The notes: generated by a model not told the origin, from the letters alone. Shown: positions 25,824 through 34,352, numbered from the stretch's first letter. The stretch is DNA of 64,000 nucleotides from DMER64 sp964554535 (GCA_964554535.1 CAZKPB010000009.1:20626-84625); one strand, 5' to 3'. Program-made: numbers and translations.

Positions 25824-27383
25824 TTATTTGTTCCCTTTTAACAAGTCTATAAATGGATTCATATACACCGCAGAAGTCCGGCTCACCCCGGAGAGGCCCT
25901 TGCCGCCGTTCTTGGGTCGCTTGACATCTGCAAAATAGCCCTTTTCAAGTGCGGTAAACAGGCCTTCCCGCTGCAATTTTTCCAACAGGGCAATGGCATT
26001 ATCCAGCACCAGCGCCGCACGGTTGCGTATCAGCCCGCCTTCCTTGAATTCCACCTCACTTCCAATACTCTTGAACGAGTTGAAAATGTACTTGGCATTT
26101 TCAATGGACAGGTAGCGGTCGCTCATAAACGGCGTATGGATGGCCTCGGTAGGCATCCCCAGCAACTGAATCCCCTGCCCCGTCCAGATACCCACCAGAT
26201 TAAACAGCGCGTCCTGGATATGGCCTCTGAAAATATTGCCCGTCATAAACTTTGTGGGAGGCATATATTTGAGCGGTGCGTCGGGAAAGATTTCCCGGGT
26301 CATCTGCGCCTGGGCCAGCTCGTACAAAAACGCGTTCTCCAGCGCGGGATCCAGCTCAAAAGCGTGCCCCAGCCCCATCTGCTCCGGGGGAAGCCCCGCA
26401 CAAAGAGCCAGTTGCTCATTTATAAGGTCCGAGGCCAACACCGTATGTGCTTCTTCAAACGCATCGGCGGTAGTGAGGTAATTATCCTCCCCGGTATTGA
26501 TGATCACCCCGGCAAACCCGTTGATGATGCGCGAGAAATACTGGTCAATGAGGGTGCGTTGCATATTGATGTCACGGAAGAGAATGCCGTACAGGGCGTC
26601 ATTGAGCATCACGTCCAACCCTTCCAAAGCCCCCATCACCGCAATTTCGGGCATACACAGCCCCGAGCAGTAGTTGCACAAGCGGATGTAACGGCCCACC
26701 TCTTCCCCCACACTGTCCAGCGCGGCGCGCATAATGCGAAAGTTCTCCTGGGTAGCGTACGTACCTCCAAAACCTTCCGTAGTGGCGCCATAAGGCACGT
26801 AATCCAACAGCGACTGACCGGTGGTGCGAATGACCGCAATGATGTCGGCCCCCTGACGGGCGGCCGCCTGAGCCTGCACCACGTCTTCATAGATGTTTCC
26901 GGTAGCCACAATCACATACAGGTACGGTTTGGGGCCTTCCCCCAGAGTATTCAAATACTGTTCGCGACGTTGACGGCGTGCCCTTATCCGCTCAACGGAC
27001 CCATGGACAAACGGTTGCAACCCGGATTCAATAATTTCTTTTGGGGCTGCCGGGACTTCCTTTACAGACAACTTGCCCCGGGAAAGGGCAAGCGCTATTT
27101 CCTGCGGAGTCATTCGGGTAGCGGCAATGGCACAGCCCAAAAAATGCAGCGCCCCGTCCGAGAGTATTCCGTTTTCCTTCAGCGCCTCCACCAGCACATT
27201 GGGCAACGGCACCCCGTTGTCATCCACACCATCAATTCCCATAAGACGACACAGGGTCCGCTCCACGGCCACCGTAGTATAGGCAGACACAAATTCCTGT
27301 ACCCGGGCGGCAATTTCCCCGGCCACTCCCTTGGCATAGGCCACCTTCTCAAAATCAAGGCCTACTTTAGAAATTCTATTCAT
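25824..27383 (-). CDS. kamD: Lysine 5,6-aminomutase, alpha subunit
   Basis: 519 aa, the usual size. Family segments include GEGPKPYLYVIVATGNIYED, RTTGQSLLDYVPYGATTEG and CNYCSGLCMPEIAVMGALEG. The alpha subunit forms the TIM barrel that binds PLP and substrate over the KamE cobalamin. Its ATG lies inside the end of the MutS-like gene (8-bp overlap), pointing to tight coupling between the aminomutase and its putative reactivation proteins. Confidence 0.95.
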   Translation of the reverse strand: MNRISKVGLDFEKVAYAKGVAGEIAARVQEFVSAYTTVAVERTLCRLMGIDGVDDNGVPLPNVLVEALKENGILSDGALHFLGCAIAATRMTPQEIALALSRGKLSVKEVPAAPKEIIESGLQPFVHGSVERIRARRQRREQYLNTLGEGPKPYLYVIVATGNIYEDVVQAQAAARQGADIIAVIRTTGQSLLDYVPYGATTEGFGGTYATQENFRIMRAALDSVGEEVGRYIRLCNYCSGLCMPEIAVMGALEGLDVMLNDALYGILFRDINMQRTLIDQYFSRIINGFAGVIINTGEDNYLTTADAFEEAHTVLASDLINEQLALCAGLPPEQMGLGHAFELDPALENAFLYELAQAQMTREIFPDAPLKYMPPTKFMTGNIFRGHIQDALFNLVGIWTGQGIQLLGMPTEAIHTPFMSDRYLSIENAKYIFNSFKSIGSEVEFKEGGLIRNRAALVLDNAIALLEKLQREGLFTALEKGYFADVKRPKNGGKGLSGVSRTSAVYMNPFIDLLKGNK

Positions 27384-28737
27384 TTGAATTCAAGTTATTT
27401 AAATAATCTCCGGCAAGAGAAAGAAACTCTCCGTTCACCTCCAGCAGACGGGCAATGCGCAATGCCTCCATAGGCACCGTCCCCTCAGTGTCTTCCATCA
27501 CCGTATAGTCCATATATTCATTGATCTTTTTGGGATCCAGCGTCCCTTTTACACGTTCGGCATCAAACCCGGCCACTCGCAAACGGCGGCAGGACAAGGG
27601 CAAATTGGAATAATGCGTACTTATGAGAGCCCTGACGCGGTATTTTTCAAAAAAGGCCGTCAAGGCACACAACAGCGCCCTGCCCTCTTTGGGATTGGTA
27701 GTGCGGGCCGGCTCGTCCACAAGTACCAGCAGACGCGGGTGCCCGGCCTCGGCCGTGGCAAACACCCGGTTGAGCGCCAGCATCTCGGCCGCAAACGAAG
27801 ACAATCCCCGTCCGCTGTCCTGACGGTCTCCCACCAGCAGGTACAACGTTTCCGTCACCGGCACCCGGGCTTCGGTGGCGGGAACAAAAAAGCCCAGCCG
27901 CGAGAGCACCTGCACCAGAGCCACCGTCTTAAGCACCACCGTCTTGCCGCTCATATTGGCTCCCGTCAACAGACAGGGGCCGTCTTTCAGACAGATGTCC
28001 ACTCTCTGGAAACTATGCCCTTCCGTCTCCAGTCGGGCAGCAATCTGCGGATGGAACATACCCTTTATTTGCAGCACGTCCCCGACCTCGGGACGACACA
28101 GGCCCCATTTCACGGCCAAAGCGGCCTTGGCAAACACAAGTTCAACTTGCGCCACTTCACGGTACGCTTCAAGCAATAGTTCTTTATAAGGGGCAAGACA
28201 AGACATCAGACGTGCGCGGACCTTATCTTCTTCCTGTTCCACTTCCTGGGGCACCCCGCGTTTGCGAGCACTCTCCAGCGCCGGACTGTAAGTGGAGTAT
28301 ACATAGAACGAGGCCACCCCCGTACGGTCCGGGTCAAGCAGGTCAAACACCGCAGCCGGGGAAGGCAGTTCAATTTGGGTAAATGGCAGCGTATGCAATA
28401 AATCGGAAATTTCTTTTATAATCAACGCAAATGACTTAATCTGGAATAGTTCCACGTCATTACACACCGTCTTGCTTCCAATAGACTGCAACAGGTTTCC
28501 AATCTCCTGCACCTGATAAAACAGATGCAGCAACCGGTCCAGAGACACCCTGTTGCTTCCGTTTTCCACCAATTCACGAGCCGCCTGCACCAAAGCCCAT
28601 TCCCGCTCACAAGCTTCTTCCTGCGTATACAACGGTTGTGAGAGCAACGTACGCAACACCCTTCCCCCGGAAAGTTCCAGGGAATCTATCACGTAACGCA
28701 ACCCGTCCACGCCGTCAATCATTTCTGAACACTTCAT
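27376..28737 (-). CDS. kamC: MutS-related ATPase of the aminomutase locus (KamC-type)
   Basis: 453 aa. The C-terminal half is a MutS-like ABC ATPase: Walker A in LLTGANMSGKTVVLKTVALV, a signature-like stretch GRGLSSFAAEM, Walker B in RLLVLVDEPARTTNP, and ALISTHYSNL as switch histidine region. The MutS mismatch-recognition and connector domains are absent, so it is not a DNA repair MutS. Genes of this type accompany kamDE in lysine fermenters and are annotated as subunits of a lysine 5,6-aminomutase reactivase. It overlaps KamB by 4 bp and KamD by 8 bp. Confidence 0.85.
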   Translation of the reverse strand: MKCSEMIDGVDGLRYVIDSLELSGGRVLRTLLSQPLYTQEEACEREWALVQAARELVENGSNRVSLDRLLHLFYQVQEIGNLLQSIGSKTVCNDVELFQIKSFALIIKEISDLLHTLPFTQIELPSPAAVFDLLDPDRTGVASFYVYSTYSPALESARKRGVPQEVEQEEDKVRARLMSCLAPYKELLLEAYREVAQVELVFAKAALAVKWGLCRPEVGDVLQIKGMFHPQIAARLETEGHSFQRVDICLKDGPCLLTGANMSGKTVVLKTVALVQVLSRLGFFVPATEARVPVTETLYLLVGDRQDSGRGLSSFAAEMLALNRVFATAEAGHPRLLVLVDEPARTTNPKEGRALLCALTAFFEKYRVRALISTHYSNLPLSCRRLRVAGFDAERVKGTLDPKKINEYMDYTVMEDTEGTVPMEALRIARLLEVNGEFLSLAGDYLNNLNSNE

Positions 28738-29771
28738 CCGTTTGCAAACTCTTTATAGGCTTCCAGTTTCCTTATATTATATACAGGCACGCGTACCGCT
28801 TCCCGTATCTTTTCTTCCAATAAATCCGCCGGCAGGCGGTACCCCTGCGGAGCCACCGGATTGACACATACTGCAATCATCCGCGCCCGCATAAGGCATT
28901 TAATGCTTCCGCCCTGCTGCAAAAAGGTATATACCTGCCCGGGCCGGGCAAAAATCCGGGTAAAATCCCTTACCACCACTTCCATCACCTCGCACGAGTG
29001 ATGTACCAACTCGTTAAACAGCGCACTTGAGGCCACTCCGGCCAGATAAAGCCGCTTTCCACCCCTTTCCACCGCTTCTTTGACCTGATCCTCGCACAAC
29101 ACCGCCGGCACGCCCGTATCCCATAGGGAATCTCCTTTGGCCGAGACACCCCACACCCCTCTTTCCACCGGCATCAGCAAACGGGCCGTCTGCGGATCCA
29201 CTGTCTCAAAGTCCACACAGTCACACACAAACCGAGTTTCTTCCACCAGACGGGCCATATTGACCGAGTAAGCGGCTCCCGTAGCCAGTATCATCGCCTG
29301 CGTCACCGCGGGCGATGCAGGACTTTTGCGGGACAGGGCCCCGTCCACCAGAGAGACATCCACCCCAAACAACCGCTGCGTGTCATGTACCCACTGCGAG
29401 AGCGATAAGGTATCCGACGGCCCCGCCAGCACCACCTTTCCGCGCTCCAGCGCACGCGCCGTCACCATTTTTCCAAGAGCACCTCCCAGTTCTGTCACCC
29501 GGCAGACTTCGGCTCCAAAGTGACGGTTCAGGTAATATGGCTCCAGTGTGGTAAAATAAGTTCCTTCTGACACATAAATTTCCGGTTTGGGAGTAGACGT
29601 CACCTGGTCCACTCCCTCGCCGTCCATTCCTATAGACGTGACTGCCGGAATTTTATGTTCCTGCGCCAGGCGGCGCAGGACATAATTCAGGCATTCCGTC
29701 TTTCCAGTATTCTTTTCAAGACCGACTATTGACAGACTTTTTGCTTCAAGTATTCTATCAATAAAGGGCAT
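28734..29771 (-). CDS. kamB: P-loop protein of the aminomutase locus (KamB-type)
   Basis: 345 aa. A nucleotide-binding P-loop appears near the start, SIVGLEKNTGKTECLNYVL. The rest includes VTSIGMDGEGVDQVTST, SEGTYFTTLEPYYLNRHFG and DVSLVDGALSRKSPASP. It fits KamB, the companion of the MutS-like KamC in lysine 5,6-aminomutase loci, proposed to reactivate the B12 enzyme after cofactor inactivation. The role comes from family annotation and linkage; no residue-level mechanism is known to me. The ATGA overlap with kamC supports a complex. Confidence 0.82.
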   Translation of the reverse strand: MPFIDRILEAKSLSIVGLEKNTGKTECLNYVLRRLAQEHKIPAVTSIGMDGEGVDQVTSTPKPEIYVSEGTYFTTLEPYYLNRHFGAEVCRVTELGGALGKMVTARALERGKVVLAGPSDTLSLSQWVHDTQRLFGVDVSLVDGALSRKSPASPAVTQAMILATGAAYSVNMARLVEETRFVCDCVDFETVDPQTARLLMPVERGVWGVSAKGDSLWDTGVPAVLCEDQVKEAVERGGKRLYLAGVASSALFNELVHHSCEVMEVVVRDFTRIFARPGQVYTFLQQGGSIKCLMRARMIAVCVNPVAPQGYRLPADLLEEKIREAVRVPVYNIRKLEAYKEFANG

Positions 29772-29775
29772 TTAA

Positions 29776-31029
29776 TTAATTATTTTTATGCTTGTTACGT
29801 TCATTACGCGCCAAAGTGGCAGGCTCCATGGAAAGCTGCTGGCCTTCCAGCAGTCCAAGTACCCCCTCCTGATGACGTTTGGCCTCACAATCCTTGCAGT
29901 GGCAATCGTTTTTGTAGTCGGTAGGCTCGGTATAGGTGGTGATTACCCCCTCATAATTACGCAATACAATCCTTCCGGGAGACTGGCTGATGATATAAGT
30001 AGGCATCACCGGCGTCTTGCCGCCGCCGCCGGGAGCGTCCACCACAAACGTGGGTACGGCATAGCCCGATGTGTGGCCGCGCAGTCCTTCCATAATCTCA
30101 ATACCCTTTGATACCGGTGTACGGAAGTGTTCCAGTCCCATAGAAAGGTCGCACTGGTATATGTAATAAGGTCTTACGCGAATCTTCACCAGATTGCGCA
30201 CCAGTTCTTTCATTACAAACACACAGTCGTTCACCCCGCGCAGCAATACACTCTGGTTGCCCAAAGGTATGCCCGCATCGGCCATTCGCGCACAGGCGGC
30301 GGCAGACTCGGCCGTAATCTCTTTGGAATGGTTGAAGTGGGTGTTGATCCAGATGGGGTGGTATTTGTGCAACATAGTCACCAGTTCGGGGGTAATGCGT
30401 TGCGGGCAGACTACCGGCGTGCGGGTGCCTAAGCGGATGATTTCCACATGGGGAATGGCCCTGAGGCGTTGTATAATGGACTCCAGCATCTGGTCACTGA
30501 CCATGAGGGCATCCCCTCCCGAGAGCAACACGTCACGTACCTCCGGGGTACGGGCAATGTAGTCTATGCCGGCCTGTATGCGGTCCTGAGGAGATTCGTG
30601 GTCCTTCTGCCCCGCAAAACGGCGGCGGGTACAATGACGGCAATACATGGAACATTGGTCGGTAATCAAAAACAGCACCCGGTCCGGGTAACGGTGTGTC
30701 AATCCGGGCACGGGCGAGTCGGTGTCTTCGTGCAGGGGGTCCAGCAAATCCGCCGCGGACTGATGGGTTTCGGCCGCCGTGGGAATAGCCTGTTTGCGAA
30801 TGGGACAATTGGGGTCGTCCGGGTCAATGAGGCTCAGGTAGTACGGCGTGATGGCCATACGCAACAACTTGAGCGATTGTTTGACGCCTTCTTCTTCTAC
30901 TGGCGTCAGATGAATGTAGCGGCGCAACTGGTCAAGCGTCACAATGCGGTGACTTACCTGCCATTTCCAGTCATTCCACTGTTGGTCCGTTACTTCCGGA
31001 AAAAGTAGTTTTCTTCTGGTTTCTGTCAT
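29776..31029 (-). CDS. kamA: Lysine 2,3-aminomutase (radical SAM)
   Basis: 417 aa. The radical-SAM cysteines are C126, C130 and C133 in DQCSMYCRHCTRRRF. SGGDALMVSDQMLESII binds SAM, and DAPGGGGKTPVMP carries the lysine that holds PLP. A C-terminal CHCKDCEAKR pair is the usual zinc-site region. The enzyme converts L-lysine to L-beta-lysine, the first step of lysine fermentation. It lies 4 bp upstream of kamB and 11 bp downstream of kdd. Confidence 0.95.
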   Translation of the reverse strand: MTETRRKLLFPEVTDQQWNDWKWQVSHRIVTLDQLRRYIHLTPVEEEGVKQSLKLLRMAITPYYLSLIDPDDPNCPIRKQAIPTAAETHQSAADLLDPLHEDTDSPVPGLTHRYPDRVLFLITDQCSMYCRHCTRRRFAGQKDHESPQDRIQAGIDYIARTPEVRDVLLSGGDALMVSDQMLESIIQRLRAIPHVEIIRLGTRTPVVCPQRITPELVTMLHKYHPIWINTHFNHSKEITAESAAACARMADAGIPLGNQSVLLRGVNDCVFVMKELVRNLVKIRVRPYYIYQCDLSMGLEHFRTPVSKGIEIMEGLRGHTSGYAVPTFVVDAPGGGGKTPVMPTYIISQSPGRIVLRNYEGVITTYTEPTDYKNDCHCKDCEAKRHQEGVLGLLEGQQLSMEPATLARNERNKHKNN

Positions 31030-31040
31030 AAAGTTAAAAT

Positions 31041-32081
31041 CTATGCATACAATTCTGTGAAAATCTTGCGCAGTTTTTCACTTTCACGCAATTCCTGCAG
31101 CGTAATCTCGGCGTGACCCTTGGTATAACCGTTGCCAATAAGCATGGTCACGTCGGACCCCACGCCTTCTGCGCCCAAAGCGGCTTTGGTAAAGCTGGTA
31201 GCCATAGAGAAAAAGTATACGGTGCCTGTGTTTTTGGTGCAAAGGATGGACGTCATCTCGGTATCGGTGATGTTCACGTTGTTGATGGTGATGTCGCACA
31301 TCCGGCCGTTGGTCAGTTCTTCAATCTTTTCAAGCACCGCCACGGGCTGGGTGGCATCGGCCGAGAATACATAGTCACAAAAACCCAGTTCCTGCATCCG
31401 TTTGGTGGAACGTTCGCTGTGACACAGACCAATGACCTTTCCGGTAACTCCGGCGCGTTTCTTGGCCTCGTAACAGCACAACATACCCGATTTGCCACCG
31501 GCACCTATAATAAGTACGGTGTCACCGGGTTTCACCAGTTTGGCGGTCTGAGCGGGAGCTCCGGCCACGTCCAGGGCCGAGAGAGCCAGGTTTTCCGGCA
31601 TGTCGTCGGGAATCTTGGCGTAGATGCCGCTTTCAAAAAGGATGGCCTTGCCGTCAATATCCACCTGGTCAATCTCGGCACGGATTTCTTTGATTTTGTC
31701 TATACGTAACGGAGTGAGTGACAGAGAAACAAGTGTAGCTATCTTATCTCCTACTTTAATGTCAATCTTGCCTTCCAGCGCGTCGCCGATTTTTTCTACC
31801 ACGCCCAGAAGCATCCCGCCCGAACCGGTAACCGGGTTGCGGTGCTTACCCTGTTTGGCCACAATGTCCAGCATAATTTCGGCAATTTTCGCCTTGTCGT
31901 GGCCGGCCTGTTGGGCAATCTGTGTAAAACTGGCCGAGTCAATGTTCAAGGTCTTTACGTCAATGAGAATTTCATTGTCATAAATTTCATCCATATTGTT
32001 GTCCAACTTGTTTGCGGGCTGAGGAAGCACCCCCTTGGGTTCAATCACGCGGTGCAGTCCGTATTTGTTTCCTTTTTTCAT
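31041..32081 (-). CDS. kdd: L-erythro-3,5-diaminohexanoate dehydrogenase
   Basis: 346 aa medium-chain-dehydrogenase-like protein. It begins KKGNKYGLHRVIEPKGVLPQ, a Kdd-like opening. The NAD-binding motif is GDTVLIIGAGGKSGMLCCYE, with VTGKVIGLCHSERS after it. The enzyme oxidatively deaminates 3,5-diaminohexanoate to 3-keto-5-aminohexanoate with NAD. Its location between kce and kamA and the start residues make the assignment strong. The 46-bp gap to kce is the longest in the upper cluster and holds no clear promoter. Confidence 0.93.
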   Translation of the reverse strand: MKKGNKYGLHRVIEPKGVLPQPANKLDNNMDEIYDNEILIDVKTLNIDSASFTQIAQQAGHDKAKIAEIMLDIVAKQGKHRNPVTGSGGMLLGVVEKIGDALEGKIDIKVGDKIATLVSLSLTPLRIDKIKEIRAEIDQVDIDGKAILFESGIYAKIPDDMPENLALSALDVAGAPAQTAKLVKPGDTVLIIGAGGKSGMLCCYEAKKRAGVTGKVIGLCHSERSTKRMQELGFCDYVFSADATQPVAVLEKIEELTNGRMCDITINNVNITDTEMTSILCTKNTGTVYFFSMATSFTKAALGAEGVGSDVTMLIGNGYTKGHAEITLQELRESEKLRKIFTELYA

Positions 32082-32127
32082 ATAATTTGTATTAGTGTTT
32101 TTGTTGTTTGATACTTGAATCTTTCGG

Positions 32128-32955
32128 TTAAATAAGTGGCTTTAATCCCAGTATTTCACGGGCTTCGTCGGGCGTAGCCACTTCCCTGCCCAATTCCTTG
32201 GCCATACGGACCACTTTGGCTACCAGCTCTCCGTTGGATTTGGCCAAAACACCTTTGGACAGATATACATTGTCTTCAAAACCCACCCTCACGTGACCGC
32301 CATCCACAATTGCCGCGGCAGCCAGCGGAAATTCATAGCGTCCTATGCCGGCCACGGTGTAGGTGGCATCCTGCGGAATGCTTCCCCTGAGAAATACAAA
32401 GTCCCTCAGTTCTCCGCTTATACCGCCGTTCACCCCCATCACAAAGTCAAAATGCATGGGTTTGTTGATAAAACCTTTCTTGTGAAGGCGCAGGGCCATA
32501 TCAATCATACTCTTGTCAAAGACTTCAAGTTCGGGTTTAATTCCACGTTCTATCATTCTTTTTCCAAAGTACTTGATAGTGTTTTCCGTATTCTCAAAAA
32601 TGTCGTCTCCGCCAAAATTGCAGGTACCGCAATCCAGGGTGGCCATCTCGGGCAAAAGCTCGGTGGGCTGCAACCGCTCGTCGTTGGTCATCCCAACCGC
32701 TCCACCGGTGGAGGGCTGTATAATAACCCGGGGGCAGGCTTTCTGAATGGCTTCCATAATCACGCGGAAGCGTTCCTTGTCCTGTGTGGGGATTCCGTCA
32801 TCGGTTCGCACGTGCAGATGAATGATGGAGGCTCCGGCCTCGCAGGCGCTTTTGGCCTCCCGCACACATTCTTCCACCGTGTAGGGCACGGCCGGGTTGT
32901 GCTCTTTGAGCACCTCGGCACCGCAAATGGCGGCTGTAATGATTAATTTTTCCAT
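32128..32955 (-). CDS. kce: 3-keto-5-aminohexanoate cleavage enzyme
   Basis: 275 aa of the BKACE family (DUF849). MEKLIITAAICGAEVLKEHN, GASIIHLHVRTDDGIPTQD (His-x-His zinc ligands in HLHVR) and GGHVRVGFEDN near the C-terminus are diagnostic. It condenses 3-keto-5-aminohexanoate with acetyl-CoA and splits it to acetoacetate and L-3-aminobutyryl-CoA in a zinc-dependent reaction. It is followed 46 bp later by kdd and preceded by kal (4-bp gap). Confidence 0.95.
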   Translation of the reverse strand: MEKLIITAAICGAEVLKEHNPAVPYTVEECVREAKSACEAGASIIHLHVRTDDGIPTQDKERFRVIMEAIQKACPRVIIQPSTGGAVGMTNDERLQPTELLPEMATLDCGTCNFGGDDIFENTENTIKYFGKRMIERGIKPELEVFDKSMIDMALRLHKKGFINKPMHFDFVMGVNGGISGELRDFVFLRGSIPQDATYTVAGIGRYEFPLAAAAIVDGGHVRVGFEDNVYLSKGVLAKSNGELVAKVVRMAKELGREVATPDEAREILGLKPLI

Positions 32956-32959
32956 AGTG

Positions 32960-33349
32960 CTATTTTTTTCTCTGGCATTTAAGGGGGGTTACGCAGGTAC
33001 CGCTGGCGCGGCATACCACTATCGGCTGCTCCAGCACGTCGGCCGCGCTGTCAGATACATCCGGCCGGGGCACAATGACTTTGCGGGCCTCAAACACCAT
33101 TTTGCGCGAGGTATTGCCCACGTGCACTATCTCTCCCACCGCTTCTATAAAGTCACCGGCATACACGGGAGCCATAAATTCCACGTTGTCATAGGCCTTG
33201 AACAGGCCTTCGTCGCCGTCCTGTTGAATAAGCAACTCGGTGGCCACGTCACCAAAGAGTTCCAGCATCTTGGCACCGTCCACCAGGTTGCCGCCGTAAT
33301 GAGCATCATGAGCGCTCATACGCATACGGATCATAGATTTCTCGTTCAT
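32960..33349 (-). CDS. kal: 3-aminobutyryl-CoA ammonia lyase
   Basis: 129 aa hotdog-fold protein. MSAHDAHYGGNLVDGAKMLE and GDVATELLIQQDGDEGLFKA followed by VEFMAPVYAGDFIEAVGEIV match the Kal family. It removes ammonia from 3-aminobutyryl-CoA to give crotonyl-CoA. It is the second gene of the cluster, 5 bp after atoD. The small size and position directly before kce make the call firm. Confidence 0.93.
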   Translation of the reverse strand: MNEKSMIRMRMSAHDAHYGGNLVDGAKMLELFGDVATELLIQQDGDEGLFKAYDNVEFMAPVYAGDFIEAVGEIVHVGNTSRKMVFEARKVIVPRPDVSDSAADVLEQPIVVCRASGTCVTPLKCQRKK

Positions 33350-33354
33350 ACCTA

Positions 33355-34002
33355 CTATTCTTTAACCAGATAATTTACATATACAAAGGGAATGTGTACG
33401 CATTCCGGAGCGATGGAGCCGGTAGGGACTATTTCTTCTACCTGGGCAATTACCACGTCAGCTGCGGTAGCCATAAGGCTGTTGAAGTTCTTGGAATCGC
33501 CTTTCCAAAAAAGGTTGCCGGCCTCATCGGCCCTGGAAACGCCCAAAAGGGCCACATCGGCCCGCAGAGGCTTTTCAAGCAGGTAATCCTTGCCGTCCAC
33601 ACAAATCACTTGTTTTCCCTCGGCAATTACAGTACCCAGGCCAACGGGTGTCAGGATGCCTCCCAGACCGGCGCCGCCTGCGCGTACGCGTTCGGCCAGG
33701 GTGCCCTGGGGGCAGAATTCCACCTGAAGTTCTCCGGAGTTAATCTGGTTTCCGGTTTCCGGGTTGGTTCCAATATGGCTCACAATGACTTTTTTTACCT
33801 TTTTGGCAACAATCATCTTGCCAATTCCGCGGTCCACATAGGTGGTGTCGTTGCAGATGATGGTAAGGTCTTTTACATCGGTTTCCATAAGGGCGTCAAT
33901 GATTTTATTGGGGCCTCCCACAGCCAGGAAACCACCCACCATTACCGTCATACCGCTTTTTACGTGCGAAACGGCTTCTATAATTGAAATTTGTTTGCTC
34001 AT
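33355..34002 (-). CDS. atoD: CoA transferase subunit A (butyryl-CoA:acetoacetate type)
   Basis: 215 aa alpha subunit of a class I CoA transferase: GMTVMVGGFLAVGGPNKIID, VKKVIVSHIGTNPET and CPQGTLAERVRAGGAGLGG are conserved. The partner AtoA is at 24355-25014. This is the first gene of the leftward lysine-to-butyrate cluster, so the two subunits lie at opposite ends of the kam/kdd/kce/kal block. A single promoter at 34076-34083 probably serves the whole unit. Confidence 0.93.
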   Translation of the reverse strand: MSKQISIIEAVSHVKSGMTVMVGGFLAVGGPNKIIDALMETDVKDLTIICNDTTYVDRGIGKMIVAKKVKKVIVSHIGTNPETGNQINSGELQVEFCPQGTLAERVRAGGAGLGGILTPVGLGTVIAEGKQVICVDGKDYLLEKPLRADVALLGVSRADEAGNLFWKGDSKNFNSLMATAADVVIAQVEEIVPTGSIAPECVHIPFVYVNYLVKE

Positions 34003-34075
34003 AATGCTAAATTATGTGATATTTTAATTAAACGTCTGTGAATAATTTCAAACTGTTATCATTTGATAGAATGCG

Positions 34076-34083
34076 CAAATATA
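34076..34083 (-). promoter_or_regulatory. -7 element of the lysine fermentation cluster promoter
   Basis: CAAATATA reads TATATTTG on the minus strand, a TAnnTTTG match. GTTGGC, with the TTG expected at -33, lies 18 bp further upstream at 34102-34107. The leader to the atoD ATG would be about 65 nt. Confidence 0.6.
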
Positions 34084-34099
34084 GTTATAAGGAAGCATA

Positions 34100-34126
34100 T
34101 TGCCAACAATCCGACCGAGTTGGCAA
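34100..34126. promoter_or_regulatory. Operator-like palindrome overlapping the -33 region of the lysine cluster
   Basis: TTGCCAAC (34100-34107) and GTTGGCAA (34119-34126) are perfect 8-bp complements with an 11-bp spacer. The inner half-site overlaps the candidate -33 element, a good position for a regulator of the lysine fermentation genes. Confidence 0.5.
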
Positions 34127-34255
34127 ATCGAGTTTTTGAACTATTTATGCACGAAAACGGGCAGGGAAGCCCAAAGCGGGACATCGGGACAGGGTGGCCG
34201 GGGACGGTTGATAACTTTCTCCTTCCGGAATTGTGAAACTCAGTTACTTTATTTT

Positions 34256-34352
34256 GTAAAGTATTAATTTACAATCTTTTATAAACAAATATAACATATA
34301 CGTTATTTAAGATAACATATATGTTATATATACGCGTAAAGTATTAATTTAC
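34256..34352. repeat. Nested palindromes and a duplicated 17-mer before queA's stop
   Basis: GTAAAGTATTAATTTAC occurs twice, at 34256-34272 and 34336-34352; each copy is itself nearly palindromic. Between them are two 16-bp palindromes, ATAACATATACGTTAT (34291-34306, imperfect) and ATAACATATATGTTAT (34312-34327, perfect), exactly 21 bp apart, two helical turns. The second 17-mer covers the queA stop codon. The block looks like a set of regulator sites or a structured AT-rich spacer. The 34127-34255 stretch beside it shows nothing I recognise. Confidence 0.6.

Noticed and set aside
26136..27473. 445-codon open frame on the plus strand
   Set aside because: It is antisense to kamD, whose identity is certain; the frame is open only because of codon bias.
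27376..28737. DNA mismatch repair MutS
   Set aside because: The mismatch-recognition and connector domains are missing and the gene is embedded in the aminomutase operon.
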